Below, piece by piece: positions 1 to 12,000 of a stretch of 64,000 nucleotides of DNA. Under the pieces are notes generated by a model, which saw only the letters and a program-made list of their open reading frames with translations, made no database searches and was not told where the DNA came from. A program made the position numbers and the translations under genes. The stretch spans positions 5,890,001 to 5,954,000 of the forward strand of contig NC_064676.1 of the NCBI RefSeq assembly GCF_023278565.1, given 5' to 3'. Position 1 is the stretch's first letter; every line of letters starts with the position of its first letter. The stretch comes from Colletotrichum lupini. Taxonomy: Eukaryota; Ascomycota; Sordariomycetes; Glomerellales; Glomerellaceae.

Positions 1-790
1 AATATTTATTTAAGTTAAAAAGGAGTTAGTAAATAGGGGCTTAGGTAGTATAAACTCGTTATTTTATTATTACTTAAGTAGCGCTTTAAGTATAGCTTCG
101 CTTATTAAACTATTTTTAATCCGGAGGTTTACGTTCTTATTTATATTAAAGCTAATATTTAAGGTTATTATAGCTAAGACCGTAGCTCTTAATACGAGGG
201 CCGGGCTATTTAAAGAGCTTTATAAGTATTCTACATCTACTTATTTTTTATATAAGCGCTCTTTATACGTTATAATAAGATTTTTTTTTTTAATTATTGT
301 TCTTATTCTTATAACTTTACTAACTTATTACTTATTATTCGGTTTAAGTATTAATAAATAAGGGTAGGAGGTTCGTTATTTTATTTAAAATTTATTAATA
401 TTTTCAGTAATACGGTCCTTTTATATTATTATTATATTATTTATCTTATTACGCTTCGTTTTTATATTATTTATTAAAGAGAAAGTAACTCTAGGGGGTT
501 TAATAAAAAAAAGTCGTTTTTTTATTATTATTATAATACCGACTACGCTCTCTTATTATATCTCGTTTTTATTAATATTTTAAATTTCTAACCTAGTCCC
601 TTTTATAAATAGAGATTTTAAATTATTAATAAGTATATAATATAAAAAAGAAGTTTATAGAGGTTAATTATTATTAAGGTCTAAAAAATAAATTATTAAA
701 ATCTACCCTTTTTTTAAGGTATATTACTAGCGCTCTATATATACCTAAGCTACTCCTTTATTACTTAGTCCCCCTCTTTATACCCCCTAA
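1..790. repeat. AT-rich, RIP-like repeat block (edge)
   Basis: This stretch is very AT-rich and dominated by TA, TTA and TAA, with no open reading frame of note on either strand. It changes abruptly near 790-830 to DNA of ordinary composition. Loss of C/G with excess TpA is what repeat-induced point mutation leaves in Pezizomycotina transposons. I cannot name the original element because no protein motif survives, and the block continues off the left edge of the window. RIP as the cause is inference; the composition is seen directly. Confidence 0.7.
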
Positions 791-806
791 GCTATCCCTT
801 AACTAA

Positions 807-831
807 CGAGGCCTGACCGGCGAGGCCTGAC
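807..831. repeat. 11-bp direct repeat at the isochore edge
   Basis: The 11-mer CGAGGCCTGAC occurs twice (807-817 and 821-831), separated by 3 bases, just where composition changes from AT-rich to normal. It could be a remnant of an element boundary or chance duplication. No function is assigned. Confidence 0.4.
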
Positions 832-973
832 ACCGATGCACCTATGCAGAGGCTTATAATGTTAGTGTTTAATGTTTATAAGAGTGACCTCCTTCCAATT
901 CATGGCACTTTCTGTCCGATCTCAATCCATAATTTACCTACTTCTTACACTCAGAGCCATTGAGAACACTGAG

Positions 974-3297
974 ATGCGTTCGACTGTCTTTTCTGCGTTG
1001 CTTTGCGCTGGCCTTGCCTCCGCTGTAGCTAACACGTTTGGTAAGCTAATGATCGTATTCCAAACAGGCGGTGGAAGTGGCAGCTAACAATCATGAAGTT
1101 AACTGGGACACCGCCGTTTCGAAGGCCAATGCAATTCTAGCAGAACTTACCCTCGAAGAGAAAACGGCAATCGTCACCGGTGCGAACCCGCTGACCGGCC
1201 TTGGTTGCATCGGCAGCATTGGTGCAATCCCGCGTCTCAACTTCTCTGGCATCTGTTACTCAGACGGTTGGTCTGGCGTGAACCGTGCCGATCTTACAAG
1301 TGTGTTTCCAGCGGGTTTGACAGCTGCTGCAACTTGGGATGCGGACTTGATGTACCGTCGTGCGGTGGCCATCGGCGAAGAATTTCGAGCAAAGGGCATG
1401 CATGCTTGCTTAGGGTAAACCTTATCGTTCTCATGGAATAAAGCGTTCTTGTGCTAACATATTGAATTCAAGTCCCGTGGCAGGGCCACTCGCCCGTCAT
1501 CCGCTTGGAGGTCGTGTCTGGGAGGGGTTTTCTCCCGATCCCTACCCCACCGGCATCGCGATGGATCGCTCTATTCGAGGCCTCCAAAGCGTGGGTGTTC
1601 AGTCAATCACGAAACACTTCATCGGCAACGAGCAAGAAACGCAACGCACTAATGTCACCCTTCCTGATGGATCCAACATCGACGCCGTATCTACCAACAT
1701 GGACGACCGCACCCTTCACGAGCTCTACCTCTGGCCTTTCATGGATGCCATCAACGCGAAGCCTGCCGCAGTCATGTGTAGTTACAATCGTTTCAACCAG
1801 ACATACACTTGCGAGCACTCGAAGCTGCTGACTGGTATTCTGCGGGATGAGCTCGGTTTTGAGGGGTACACCGTGTCTGATTGGTATGCCACACACTCAA
1901 CTGCGGCCTCTATCAACGCTGGCCTGGATATGGAAATGCCTGGCACAACTGTACCCGGACAGGGTACTTCATGGTTCGGAAGCCACGTCAAAGATGCCGT
2001 TCAAGATGGCAGCGTTTCTACAAATCGCTTAGATGAGATGGTTCGTCGTATTTTGACGCAGTACTACCTCCTAGGCCAAGATGATAGCAGCTTCCCGAGC
2101 CTGGATCCTTCAACTCTCTCAGTCATCGCAACCCAGTATCAACAAAATTTAGGAGATCTTGTCAGCAACACTCCTGCCAGAGATGTACGTGGTGACCACG
2201 CGAAGCTCATCCGAGAAATAGGGGCCGCCGGTGTTGTCCTGCTCAAAAACAATGACACGCTGCCTCTCATGACTCCTATGAACATTGGTGTCTTTGGCAA
2301 TGATGCTGGCGACTTGACGGACGGCTTGATCTACCAAGACCCTCCTGCAACGAACGTCGGGTTCGAGTACGGAACTTTAGACATTGGCGGGGGCTCTAGT
2401 AGCGTTCGCCATACGTACGTGGTTACCCCGCTGGACGCCATCAAGGAGCGAGCCAAGGGCTTTGGGGCTCGCCTGCAGTACATCCTCAACAATGAACGTC
2501 TCGCAGCTGGGGACTTCCATAGCATTTACCCCGTGCCCGATGTATGCATCGTCTTCCTCAAGACCTTTGCCGCAGAGGGATTCGACCGCGTCTCCTTTGA
2601 GGCAGATTGGAACTCCACAACAGTGGTCACCCAGGTTGCGAATATGTGCAACAATACTGTTGTGATCACCCATTCCGTTGGTGTCAACACCATGCCATGG
2701 GCTAGCCATCCTAATGTTCGCGCCATCATCGCCGCTCACCTGCCTGGCGAACAGACTGGTAATTCCATCGCTGACGTCCTCTGGGGCGACGTCAACCCAT
2801 CTGGTAGACTGCCTTACACCATTCCAAAGACTGAAGCGGGCTATGACATCCCGGTTACGAACCTGACAAGCGATGAGGTTTCTTCTCCTGGTGCGTGGCA
2901 AGCCAACTTTACCGAGGGTCTAAATATCGACTATCGTCATTTCGACGCCGAGGGAATCGAGCCGCTGTACGAGTTTGGATTTGGTCTAAGCTACACAACT
3001 TTCGACCTGTCGTCCGACCTCTCAGTCAAGGCTTTGACAGCAAACATGGCACCTTTGGCTCGCGCTGCGAATGAGTCTTCAGTACCTCTGAGCGACCTAT
3101 TCCTTCCCGTGGCGAACGCGACGATTCAAGTGGCGAACACCGGCGATCGAAGCGGCGCAACCGTTGTTCAACTCTACTTGTCACTGCCTACTGATTCGGC
3201 TCCCTCTGGCACACCTGTCCAGGTCCTTCGAGGCTTCTCAAAGGTTGAGCTAGGTCCAGGGGAGACCCGCGAGGTTGCTTTCGAGTTGAATCGTTGA
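974..3297 (+). CDS. secreted GH3 beta-glucosidase, cut short by an in-frame TGA
   Basis: This gene encodes a family GH3 beta-glucosidase that releases glucose from cellobiose and other beta-glucosides outside the cell. I infer three exons: 974-1040, 1084-1414 and 1473-3297, giving 740 residues. The ATG at 974 starts a signal peptide (about 19 residues, hydrophobic, ending SAVA). Family motifs seen are LARHPLGGRVWEGFSPDP, KHFIGNEQE and the nucleophile motif SDW, whose Asp codon is at 1879-1881. The C-terminal fibronectin-like domain is cut by TGA at 3295-3297. Translation in the same frame beyond it restores the usual family ending (DFSYWDTDAQTW and on to a second stop at 3415-3417), so about 39 residues are lost, probably through one C-to-T change in an Arg codon. 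The acceptor of intron 1 is uncertain (1077 or 1083). The product may be inactive or unstable; sequencing error is the alternative. Confidence 0.85.
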
Positions 3298-4827
3298 GAC
3301 TTCAGCTACTGGGACACTGATGCTCAGACTTGGCGCATTCCCGTAGGAGATTTTCAACTCCATGTTGGCTTCAGTTCGAGGAACCTTCTGGAACCGATCA
3401 AATTTTCGATGCTGTGAAGGGTGTCAGAAAGTTTGACATTGCCCACCATCTTTTTCAGGGTTGAATCGCTTTCTTTGAAGGCGTTCCATGAATAGTTTTC
3501 TCCTCTCTCATTATAATTATTTGTAAGAGACCGAAACGGGTTGTATCTCAGGAATTGACGAGAATTGATTCGTAATGGTACCAACGGGCGGATAGTAACA
3601 AAGCAGGAAGACGGAACTCAAATCATGTTATTTTACGACTCTCAGCTACGCGACGCTCGACTGACTACCCTAGTTCCACATACTCCCATTTTTCTGCGCA
3701 TTCCTGCATAATGTTCAATTCGGAAGCTGGCCCATTCTCGAGACCAGCAAGAACTACAATCACCAGGCTCGCCTGGGCAAAGGTGACTTTGATTTGATTG
3801 ATGATGCAAAAGTGCTTCACGCTCATTTCACCTTTGTCCGCCCATTTATTCCAATCATCTAGTACTTGGCACAGAGACTTAGCAAAAGCTTGTTCAGTCA
3901 CCATACGAAACAATATAGTCTTTGTGGCTTCCTCCATCGTCTGCATGGCTGGGATGTGATCTCGGGAGCGCAACCAACCGAGGGTGGCCTCACGAAGCTC
4001 CGTACCTGTCATAGCAGGCGTGTGAAGAGCTTTTTCTATGCGTTTGACGTCGCTATCGAATTCAGCGCGGCGTTTCTTGCGTACTGCTATCATGATTAGC
4101 CACGATATTCGAAATTCACCTTTCTAGACGTGCATATAACACTGACTTTCTATCTCTCTCTCTTTCCAAATGTTGTTGTCTATTGGTGATGTATGTATTT
4201 GCTCTTCCTGGCTACTTCCCTCCGATTTGAGGTATTTGCGGGTAAATATGGGCGATATTTCTTCGATTCCCTTGCCATACAGTAACCTGATAACGCCTTC
4301 CGGAATGGAATCTGGCTTTGCGAGTCGGCGTATATTGGTTGGAACTCTGTAATGCAAAATTGGGGTTGAGCTTTCCGCGTACAGTGCCATTGCGCAGCTG
4401 GCGAACCAAATCCCCTGGTGACTGAGGTCATTATCGGTCCGCAGATGTTCGATGTTGAACGAGTCACATTTTCTGGAGCTTGGATACGCAGCTACCAACC
4501 CATTATTTGTCACATCGCAAGTTATTGAACCAGAGTCACTCTTTACTTCATCCGCTGGCTCCCGGTGTCTGTGATCCCGGTGGTGGTGACACGGGAGAGT
4601 GATAGATCCATGCGTAGTGAATCTCACTGGTCCATCTCTGAGGAAAGACGACCAGTCGCTCCTCGAACCTGACCGAACGAACTCAAGGGAAATTGAGCTT
4701 TCAGAGTCATGGTAGGAGGCCACCTGAAGTATCAAAGTCGACTCCTGCGGAGTGTCACTCAGAGTCATCAAGTGACGACCTCGCACCCAAAGTGGCCTTT
4801 CTTGGAGCTCACACCACCCCGTTGTAT

Positions 4828-4835
4828 CGACTGTC
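4828..4835. repeat. target-site duplication, left copy (CGACTGTC)
   Basis: These eight bases are identical to 5265-5272 and directly abut the left inverted repeat. One copy belongs to the original coding sequence of the interrupted gene. Confidence 0.9.
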
Positions 4836-5264
4836 CAGCGCTTATACCCATTCAAATCAATCAAACAAATAAGTCAAACAAACAGTCAAATATAGGAATT
4901 TCAGTAAGTCAAACAATCAAATATTCTAGCCCATATATTTAGTATATTTGATCAAATCTAGAATCTAAGGGTGGGCCCGAATATAATAATAATATACCGA
5001 GAAAATACGGTAAAAAAGGGGCCGCCCGGACCCGGATTCGAACACCGGACCTCCGGTATTAAAGTGGGCCCGCCGAAAAAATTTCGGCGGCTCCGGCGCA
5101 GAATCCACTGCATTATTTACACCTCTAAACGGGCTATAGAAATTTCTAGCAAATTAATCAAATATTCATCAAATAAGTCAAACAATCAAATATAGCGCGA
5201 GAAATCAGCCAAACAATCAAATATGAGGTTCATATTTGATTTGTTTGTATGGGTATAAGCGCTG
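4836..5264. mobile_element. 429-bp hAT-type MITE
   Basis: The element is bounded by perfect 16-bp terminal inverted repeats (CAGCGCTTATACCCAT) that stay similar for about 5 more bases. It is flanked by an exact 8-bp duplication, CGACTGTC. An 8-bp duplication with CAG-starting termini is typical of the hAT superfamily. It has no transposase ORF, so it must be non-autonomous. Both ends carry clustered subterminal TCAAATAT/ATATTTGA and TCAAACAA-type motifs, as hAT elements often do for transposase binding. The GC-richer centre holds a 21-bp near-palindrome at 5070-5090 and a tRNA-like B box. It sits inside the coding exon of the gene on the minus strand. Confidence 0.9.
5012..5042 (-). other. 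B-box-like motif and T6 run inside the MITE
   Basis: On the minus strand the element contains GTGTTCGAATCC (5042 downward), close to the RNA polymerase III B-box consensus GGTTCGANTCC. It is followed within about 20 bases by six T residues (plus-strand A run at 5012-5017), a possible Pol III terminator. No convincing A box or complete tRNA cloverleaf could be folded by eye. It may be a captured tRNA fragment or chance. Confidence 0.3.
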
Positions 5265-5272
5265 CGACTGTC
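5265..5272. repeat. target-site duplication, right copy (CGACTGTC)
   Basis: This is an exact direct copy of 4828-4835, directly abutting the right inverted repeat of the MITE. The lack of any mismatch supports a young insertion. Confidence 0.9.
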
Positions 5273-5892
5273 ACACGAGCCGACCGGTAAAGTCGAAGGA
5301 TCAGATCCCAGAAACGTATTTGAGCCCGCGGTTGTCGGAGATTGTCTCCAGGTTGCGTTCTTTGGGTTCTGGTCCCAATTTGGTGCCCTTTCCATTTCAA
5401 GAATGACCAACTACCTCCGGGAATATCACCGCCTTGTAGCGGTGGAAGGTATTCTTCTCTCAATGTCGATGTCGTTGGGCTCAGATTTCTTAGAGGAATA
5501 TCGTCATTTGAAACAATTGGTTGATGTTCTGTGGTATCATCACTGGGTTGTCTCTGCGGTGATTGAATACGGTACCTGGGAAACTCCACTTCAACAATGC
5601 GGTTGAAGATATCTGAGCGGAGTGGTGGAGAAATTCCGTTGCGGCGTAGCACCCGCTTGATCTTGTGCAGATGGATCAGAGTGGCAACAACATTGTAAAT
5701 GATTGGAAGCAATCCAATAACCGTCAGCGGGACGCCAATGTAGGTGATGAGATCGGAGGCTGAAGGCAAACCAGAATCCCCAGAGGACATCTCGATGCAA
5801 TGAACGCGGATCCTGTGAACGACCGACAAGTTTGAGCCAGGGAAGCAGAGGGTGCAAACCCGGGCTATCAAATGGACCCAAAAAAAAGCCAA

Positions 5893-6450
5893 GCCGAGTC
5901 TACCAACTAGATTACCGGCCGGCTTGTGATGTTTGGCAAATTCATTGGTGTGATAAAGGATATTAGCGCCAACCAGCCGTGCCAGCCTGCCGCAAAGCTG
6001 GGTGCTACAAACACATTGTTATCCCGGATCTGAAAAAGTTGATTGGATTGGTTTCGCTTGTGTAACGACACGAATCTGCCCGGCTACTGTTGGAGTGCTG
6101 TAGAGAAATCAGGCATCCAATCGGGTGGCTGCGATTATCATCATTATATATCATACCAAGGCTGGGTGCATGGCATACATATTCCAAAACCAATAAAGCA
6201 TGCAATTGACCAAGAATAGCATGTATCCCGATGTTGTTTTCCAAAGCCGGTAAAGCCGGTCAGCCGGAAGCCAACATCCTCACACCAACATATTCGTGAT
6301 GTAGCTCTAGCACGAACATGAAATTCCAGGCTTTACATCACCCGGCCTACTTCTACGATTCTGTGTCTGCTATTACTGTTACCTTCTTGAATACCGACCT
6401 TCAATCTTGTGTTCTATTGCGGGTAACACCTTGACCATATCTCCACGAGG
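5893..6450. other. divergent intergenic region
   Basis: This is the spacer between the broken minus-strand gene and the plus-strand P450 gene. It presumably holds both promoters. I see a TATATA-like stretch near 6146 but no conserved ORF, RNA gene or repeat. Confidence 0.4.
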
Positions 6451-8216
6451 ATGTCGTCCACACCTCTTATAGGCCCTACTGCACACAGCGGTTGGCCATT
6501 CCTCCTTCTGCGCAGCTTTTTTCTCGCAGGAACACTGGCATATTGCGTCAGATGGTATTTGCAATATAGAAAAGTTCAGCTGGAAGAGGAAGCTATCGGA
6601 GCTCAACACGGTTGCAAGCCGGTACAGGCCACTCTACCATATAGATGGCCTTTTGCGCTTGATCTTCTCAAGCGCCAGTACGATGCGTTGCCTAGCGGCC
6701 GTTTGCTAGAGTTCCAGACACGGTATATGAAGATTGCTCCGACTCTGAGGATTGATATTCTCGGAGAAGGCTATATCATAACCGATCCTGTTAACATCGA
6801 AGCAATCTTGAGCACTCGTTTCGAGGACTTCGGCTTAGGTTCCCGCCGGATAGGGCTCATGCCCCTGCTAGGTGAAGGTATTTTCACGCAAGACGGGCCA
6901 GCTTGGCGCCACTCTCGGGAGCTATTACGTCGTCAGTTTTCACGCATCAGAGACTCCGAGCTCACGGCATTTGAAGAGCATACAGACATACTTGTCCGCG
7001 CTCTTGAGCACGAGTCACAGACGTCTACTGTTGTGGATATGCAGCCTCACTTTTTTGAGTACACATTGGGTACCACTACGCATCTTCTTTTCGGTGAGCC
7101 ACATCACAGCCTTCCCGAACATGAAAGGCTTGCTCTCCGCGACAATTTCGACTATGCGACGTTGATTTCAGCTATAAGACTCCGTCTAGCCGATCTTTCC
7201 TGGCTCTATACGCCAAGGAAATTCCGAGACGCTTGCAAGGGCGTTCGGGACTGGGCCACCTTCTTCTCCGATAAAGCACTGGACTTCATGGAGGAACATG
7301 GCGAAGAAGCTGCCATGAATAAATACTCTTTCATTGTAGACCTCTGGCGTGATACGCATGATCGAAACATTGTTCGGGATCAGTTGTTGCACGTTCTCAT
7401 AGCCGGTAGAGACACTACTGCCTGTCTTCTCAGCTGGACATTGTCAGTTCGCACACTCATGTTTCAAGCAATTTTTGGCTTGCATGCTAAGCAAGAAACA
7501 GTTTCCACCTCGTCCGCAATCCTGACTTGATAAATCGTCTGAGATCCGAGATGGCGAGCGCAGCAACCCCCAACAGTGGCATTCTTACGCGGAAACATAT
7601 TCAACAACTTCCATTCCTGAGGTGTTGCCTCAATGAGAGTACGTCATGAATAGCCTATTTTACTTGCCTCGACAATTTGATTGACTCACGTTTTACCAGC
7701 ACTTCGTCTGTACCCGCAACTTCCTGTCAATGTCCGCTTCGCAATCCGTACTACCATCTTGCCCCGCGGCGGTGGGCCAGATGGCGAATCACCCGTCTTA
7801 CTCCGCAAAGGCGTTGGCCTCGGGTGGTCCACATATCATCTGCATCGAAACGAAGCTATATATGGTCCTGATGCTTGCGTATACCGACCGAGTCGGTGGG
7901 AAGATGGTGACTTGATCCGCAAAGCTGGGCTCGGTGGCTTCTTAGATTTTCATGGTGGACCACGCGTATGTCTCGGCAGTGAGTGCGATTGCTTCCGTAC
8001 TAATATCGGTTCTCCCAAATTATCAGAGTAATGTTGACTTCTTGGACAGAGGACTATGCAATAATGGAGTCGAGCTATGCAATCGTCAAGATCCTGCAAA
8101 GATATCCTAACATTCGACTTCCTCCCGGTGTACCTAATGAGCCTGTTGGAGGGGAGAAGCAGAACCTGGGCATCGTTTTGACTAGCGCGGAAGGAACCAA
8201 GGTCTTGCTCGAATAA
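6451..8216 (+). CDS. cytochrome P450, CYP52-like monooxygenase
   Basis: This gene encodes a membrane-bound haem-thiolate monooxygenase, resembling fungal CYP52/CYP539-type enzymes that hydroxylate alkanes and fatty acids; the exact substrate is not known. Four exons (6451-7442, 7502-7638, 7700-7978, 8050-8216) give 524 residues, a normal length. Seen in order: an N-terminal membrane anchor (about residues 15-37), the I-helix motif AGRDTT starting at residue 318, the ExxR motif as ETLR across the second intron, a WSTYHLHR segment and PSRW, and the haem-binding loop FHGGPRVCLG with the ligand Cys at residue 467. Introns are 59, 61 and 71 bp with normal borders. The gene appears intact. Its neighbours are not an obvious biosynthetic cluster, so a catabolic role is as likely as one in secondary metabolism. 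Confidence 0.92.
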
Positions 8217-9067
8217 CATGAGGTTGGAGAACAATTTCACGCCTCTTTACTTCAGCGGGGAATGATCGGGTGCCCAGTCATGGTGGCTATCATCAAATAC
8301 CTGTTTGTGATATTTTATGCTGGTTACTCACTCAACTCTTCTTCTCTATGAAAGATTCGATGGTACCTTCTGCACCGTGTCAATTAATGGGCGTGGCCAA
8401 GTGAGAGACAGAAGCCCGTAGCCACATCACCGTTGAGCTGTACCACGTGCCCGCGTCCTAAGTCCGGCACATGAAGTCCATGTGCTGACAAGCTACAAGG
8501 TAGGTACTTTAGCTTACGTACATCTCTTCAGGATAATAAAGCATTGGATGAGCAGGCTATCGAAACAGGTGTGCCAGTTGCCTCGGTTGCCCCAAGACGC
8601 CGAGACGCGGAGTAGTCTTCACAGCCAGGAAGCCAACCACCGAACCAGTCTTGCAGCCGGGCCACCATCCCCCGTCTCCTTTCACCTTAGTAGATGACGA
8701 TGACAACCTTCAAGGTGATTATTCCTGCATTTCTTGATTTTCTAGGTCTTGGGTGGTCAAGCTGTGTTACCGCATGGTTTTCCAATATTATGTCACATTG
8801 TCGGAAAAGGACATCTAACGCGGATGTCAGCCCGGGGCAAATGGCAATCAGTGACAGCCTGCTTTTCGTTCGGCTTATCGGAAGCACCTTCTATTTATAG
8901 TAGAATTTCGTTGGTTCCCCTCTCGCGCCGAGCCTCCCAGTCCAGATGGATGCATGACCGACGGCCGCTCTTCGTTCCCAGAGCGAAGGCAACCCCCAAA
9001 TAATTCACCTACTTCAATTTCTTTCAGTTTACTCCATGATTTGATTTAGACAGGCAGTCACGACAAT
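8217..9067 (+). other. intergenic region upstream of the NLR gene
   Basis: This holds the 3' flank of the P450 gene and the presumed promoter and leader of the NLR gene. I see no conserved ORF, RNA gene or repeat in it. Confidence 0.4.
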
Positions 9068-12000
9068 ATGGCAGATGACACATGTTCTTTTTCTTCGTCT
9101 GCTACAACTATGTTGTCGGCGGGCCCATCCACCGCTTCTATTGCTTCTGCCGAAGGATATCTGATCCAGCCTGAGGTTTACTTTGTCATCCAACAACTAC
9201 ACAGGACTCTCGAAAAGATCTTGGGCTACTTGTTTGACATCAAAGATCACTGGTCAGATAATTCCTCGAGAAGCGAGTCCTATGGATTGGAGGGGGCAGC
9301 CCATTTGCTCTCTGGCGAGTGTGAGAAGCTCCAAACACTTCAGCATGCTACTTACGGCCACTGCCACGGCTGGCTTGCCATCTGGAATTTGGTCTACACT
9401 CTGGTGAACCGTTGCCAGAACGAAGCTGCTAATCCCTTGAAGGGATATCTTCATCAACTACTCGCCCGCGATGAAGCACAGTCATCCAGCGGCAGTCGGT
9501 TTCTCCATTTATTACAACAGTATGAAAGCATGATCCGCACGCTGGATAATCACAGAGAGCTCTTATGTGCCCTGCGGATTGCACTCGAACTCGCTAAAAG
9601 CACCCATGAGATAGAGATGGCTCTCCAAGAGAACAATTCACAAGACTCAGACGACACCCGACATCACTTGCAAAGGGCTTATGAAGCATCAGGTCTTCTC
9701 AAGAGACACACGGACCAGCTTCGTTATGGAAGCTTACAGAAAGCCCCCGATGTCAAGCAAGTGATTGAAACAACAGAAGATGTACGCAAGGCCTGGCGTT
9801 TACTCTCGAGAAACGTGCATTTCACAGAACGAGCACCAGGAAATAATCACTATATTGGGCAAAAGGACAAATTAGAGGAGATCAGGAAGGCTCTAGAGCC
9901 GGAGCAGCCTGATGCTCCCGTGTCTGAGCAGAAGCGCTTCGTTATCCAAGGCCTGCCTGGGTCGGGGAAGTCAGAGATGGCTCTCAAGTTTGCTACTGAG
10001 TATCGAGGGCAGTTTTGGGGTGTATTTTGGGTCGATGCCAGCAGCGAGACCAACGCAAAGGCATCATACCTCGAGATGGCCAAAGTGTTTGGTGTCAACT
10101 CGACAGAGCAGGCAGCAAAACAACACTTGAGCACCCGACACCCGTGTCGTCCTTGGCTTCTGATCATCGACAATGCCGATGACGACAAGATATCGCTTGA
10201 TACACTGGCGCCATCTGGGAAGAACGGCTATATTCTCGTCACCACACGAAATCCAGAGAAGACCGTCTTTGGGACCGCTGGTCAAAAATACCTGCAGCTG
10301 AGTTCCATGCGGAAGGACGATGCCAGCGAGCTGCTTCTCGTCGCCGCGGATTACAAAAAGAAGAATTATGGTCAAGGAATTTTGGAAGAGGTCGCGAACA
10401 TATGCCAACAGCTGCATTACCTTCCCTTGGCGCTTGTCCATGCGGGAAAGGCTATTCGTCATCATGCCTTGAAGATGCGGGAGTATATGGGTTATTTTAG
10501 GAAGGAAGCCAATATCATCCGCGAACGATGGAGGCAGCGCGGCATACACCAAGATCTCGATCCTCAGAACATTCCATCAGGCGCCAAAATCTTCGATGAC
10601 AACGACAATATGTCTGTTTTTGCCAGCTTTGAGCTCCTGACCTTTAGTCAACTTAATACGTCCAGTGACGAAAGCTTCACTGATGCTATCCAGCTTCTTC
10701 AAATCTTTTCATTCTTAGACCCCCAGAACATCAAGGTCGAGCTCCTCGTACAAGCGGCTCTGAATCCCCTTCGAGAAGTTACTGAAAGAAGCGAGGGCCA
10801 GAAGCAGGAGGCCGAGATTCTGCAACGCCTTGGTCTCAAGAACCGCACTTCTTGGACTGAAGTCGTACAGCGAGCCATCCAAGCCGCGTCTAGCCTTTCG
10901 AATTTCCCACCTGTTTTACCGGAGGCCTTGAAGAACCCGCGAAATCTGGACGTGGATGACTTGAGAGACCAAGTCAAATACCGAGTTGATAATGCTGTGC
11001 GCCTCCTAGCATCCCGATCACTTATCATGAGAGCGACCAGAGACAACAAATCAACCAGGGACGGCGAGATGACTTATACCGGTGATGAAAATGAAGAGGA
11101 AAATTCGGCTGTCGAATACTATATGCATCCTCTTGTGCACGAGTGGATTCGTGAACGACCGAGCCTTTCAGTTGCTGAGCAAGCTCTATTTTGCCAATAC
11201 GCTTTGAGCATTCTTTCGAATTCAGTCCGCATAGTCGGCGGAAATGAGGATGCAGACACGGTTTTTCGGGTTGCCTTGAAGCCGCACATCGAAATGGCCT
11301 TGAGTCTTTCAAATCCGATCAAGGAACGATTAGAGACGAATTTAACCCGGGGGAAAAACGACTGGTGGTACAAAAGATGGACACGACGGGCGACACAGCT
11401 ATTTTCTGGGCCCTGGGAGACTCAGATGCAGATGAGCCAGAATGCTAGATTTGGCAAGGTGTTCCTGGAGAGTGGTGCCTTTAAAGAAGGAGAGGGCCGA
11501 TTGTCTATCGTGCACAATTATCTCATACAGCGTCTTGGACCTGATCATCAACTTACGAACCTCGCGAAATTAGGGTTAGCTAAAGCATTGCTCCTCCAGA
11601 CACGACGGAAAGCATCTACTGAATTGTTGCGGCAAGTACATTCTTCACGCCGTAAGACACTAGGGGACAAGCACCCCCAAACGTTAGAGATTACGACGGA
11701 GCTCGCCGAAAGCGTACTTGCTTTGGGCCGCATTTCGGAATCCTTTGGTCTTTGTAAGCAGGCCCTCACTGGCCTCGAGCAAGCATACGGAGTTTGCCAC
11801 CGAAAAACGATTCACTGTGCCCATCTTATAGGGCATGTTCATTTCTTCTACAACGATTTTGAGGCCTGTCTTACGCAACACCGCAAGGTCATGCAGCTCG
11901 TCAAGCAGAACGCCAACGAGAAGCCGAGAGATGGGTCTGTCTCTGAGTTAGAGACACTCGTGTATCAGGAGCATCTCGCAGGTGCTCTCATGACTGTTTC

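Larger units (their letters stand above)
3665..5790 (-). pseudogene. membrane-anchored fungal protein gene disrupted by a MITE
   Basis: I do not recognise a named family, but the N-terminus (MSSGDSGLPSASDLITYIG, then a hydrophobic segment) looks like an expanded group of uncharacterised fungal proteins with a single N-terminal membrane span. The first exon runs from the ATG at 5790 and is broken at 5264-4836 by a hAT-type MITE. The flanking parts (5790-5265 and 4827-4147) join in the same frame if the element and one 8-bp duplication are ignored. An intron at 4146-4087 (GTCAGT donor, GGCTAATC branch, GATAG acceptor) leads to the last exon, 4086-3665, which ends WEYVELG. The uninterrupted product would have 542 residues. 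As it stands, translation enters the MITE and stops after about 19 foreign residues. An upstream in-frame ATG lies at 5892. No other lesion is seen, so the disruption looks recent. Confidence 0.75.

Noticed and set aside
4124..4126. In-frame TAG in the MITE-broken gene taken as a second nonsense mutation
   Set aside because: It lies inside a 60-bp intron with donor, branch site and acceptor that keep the frame.
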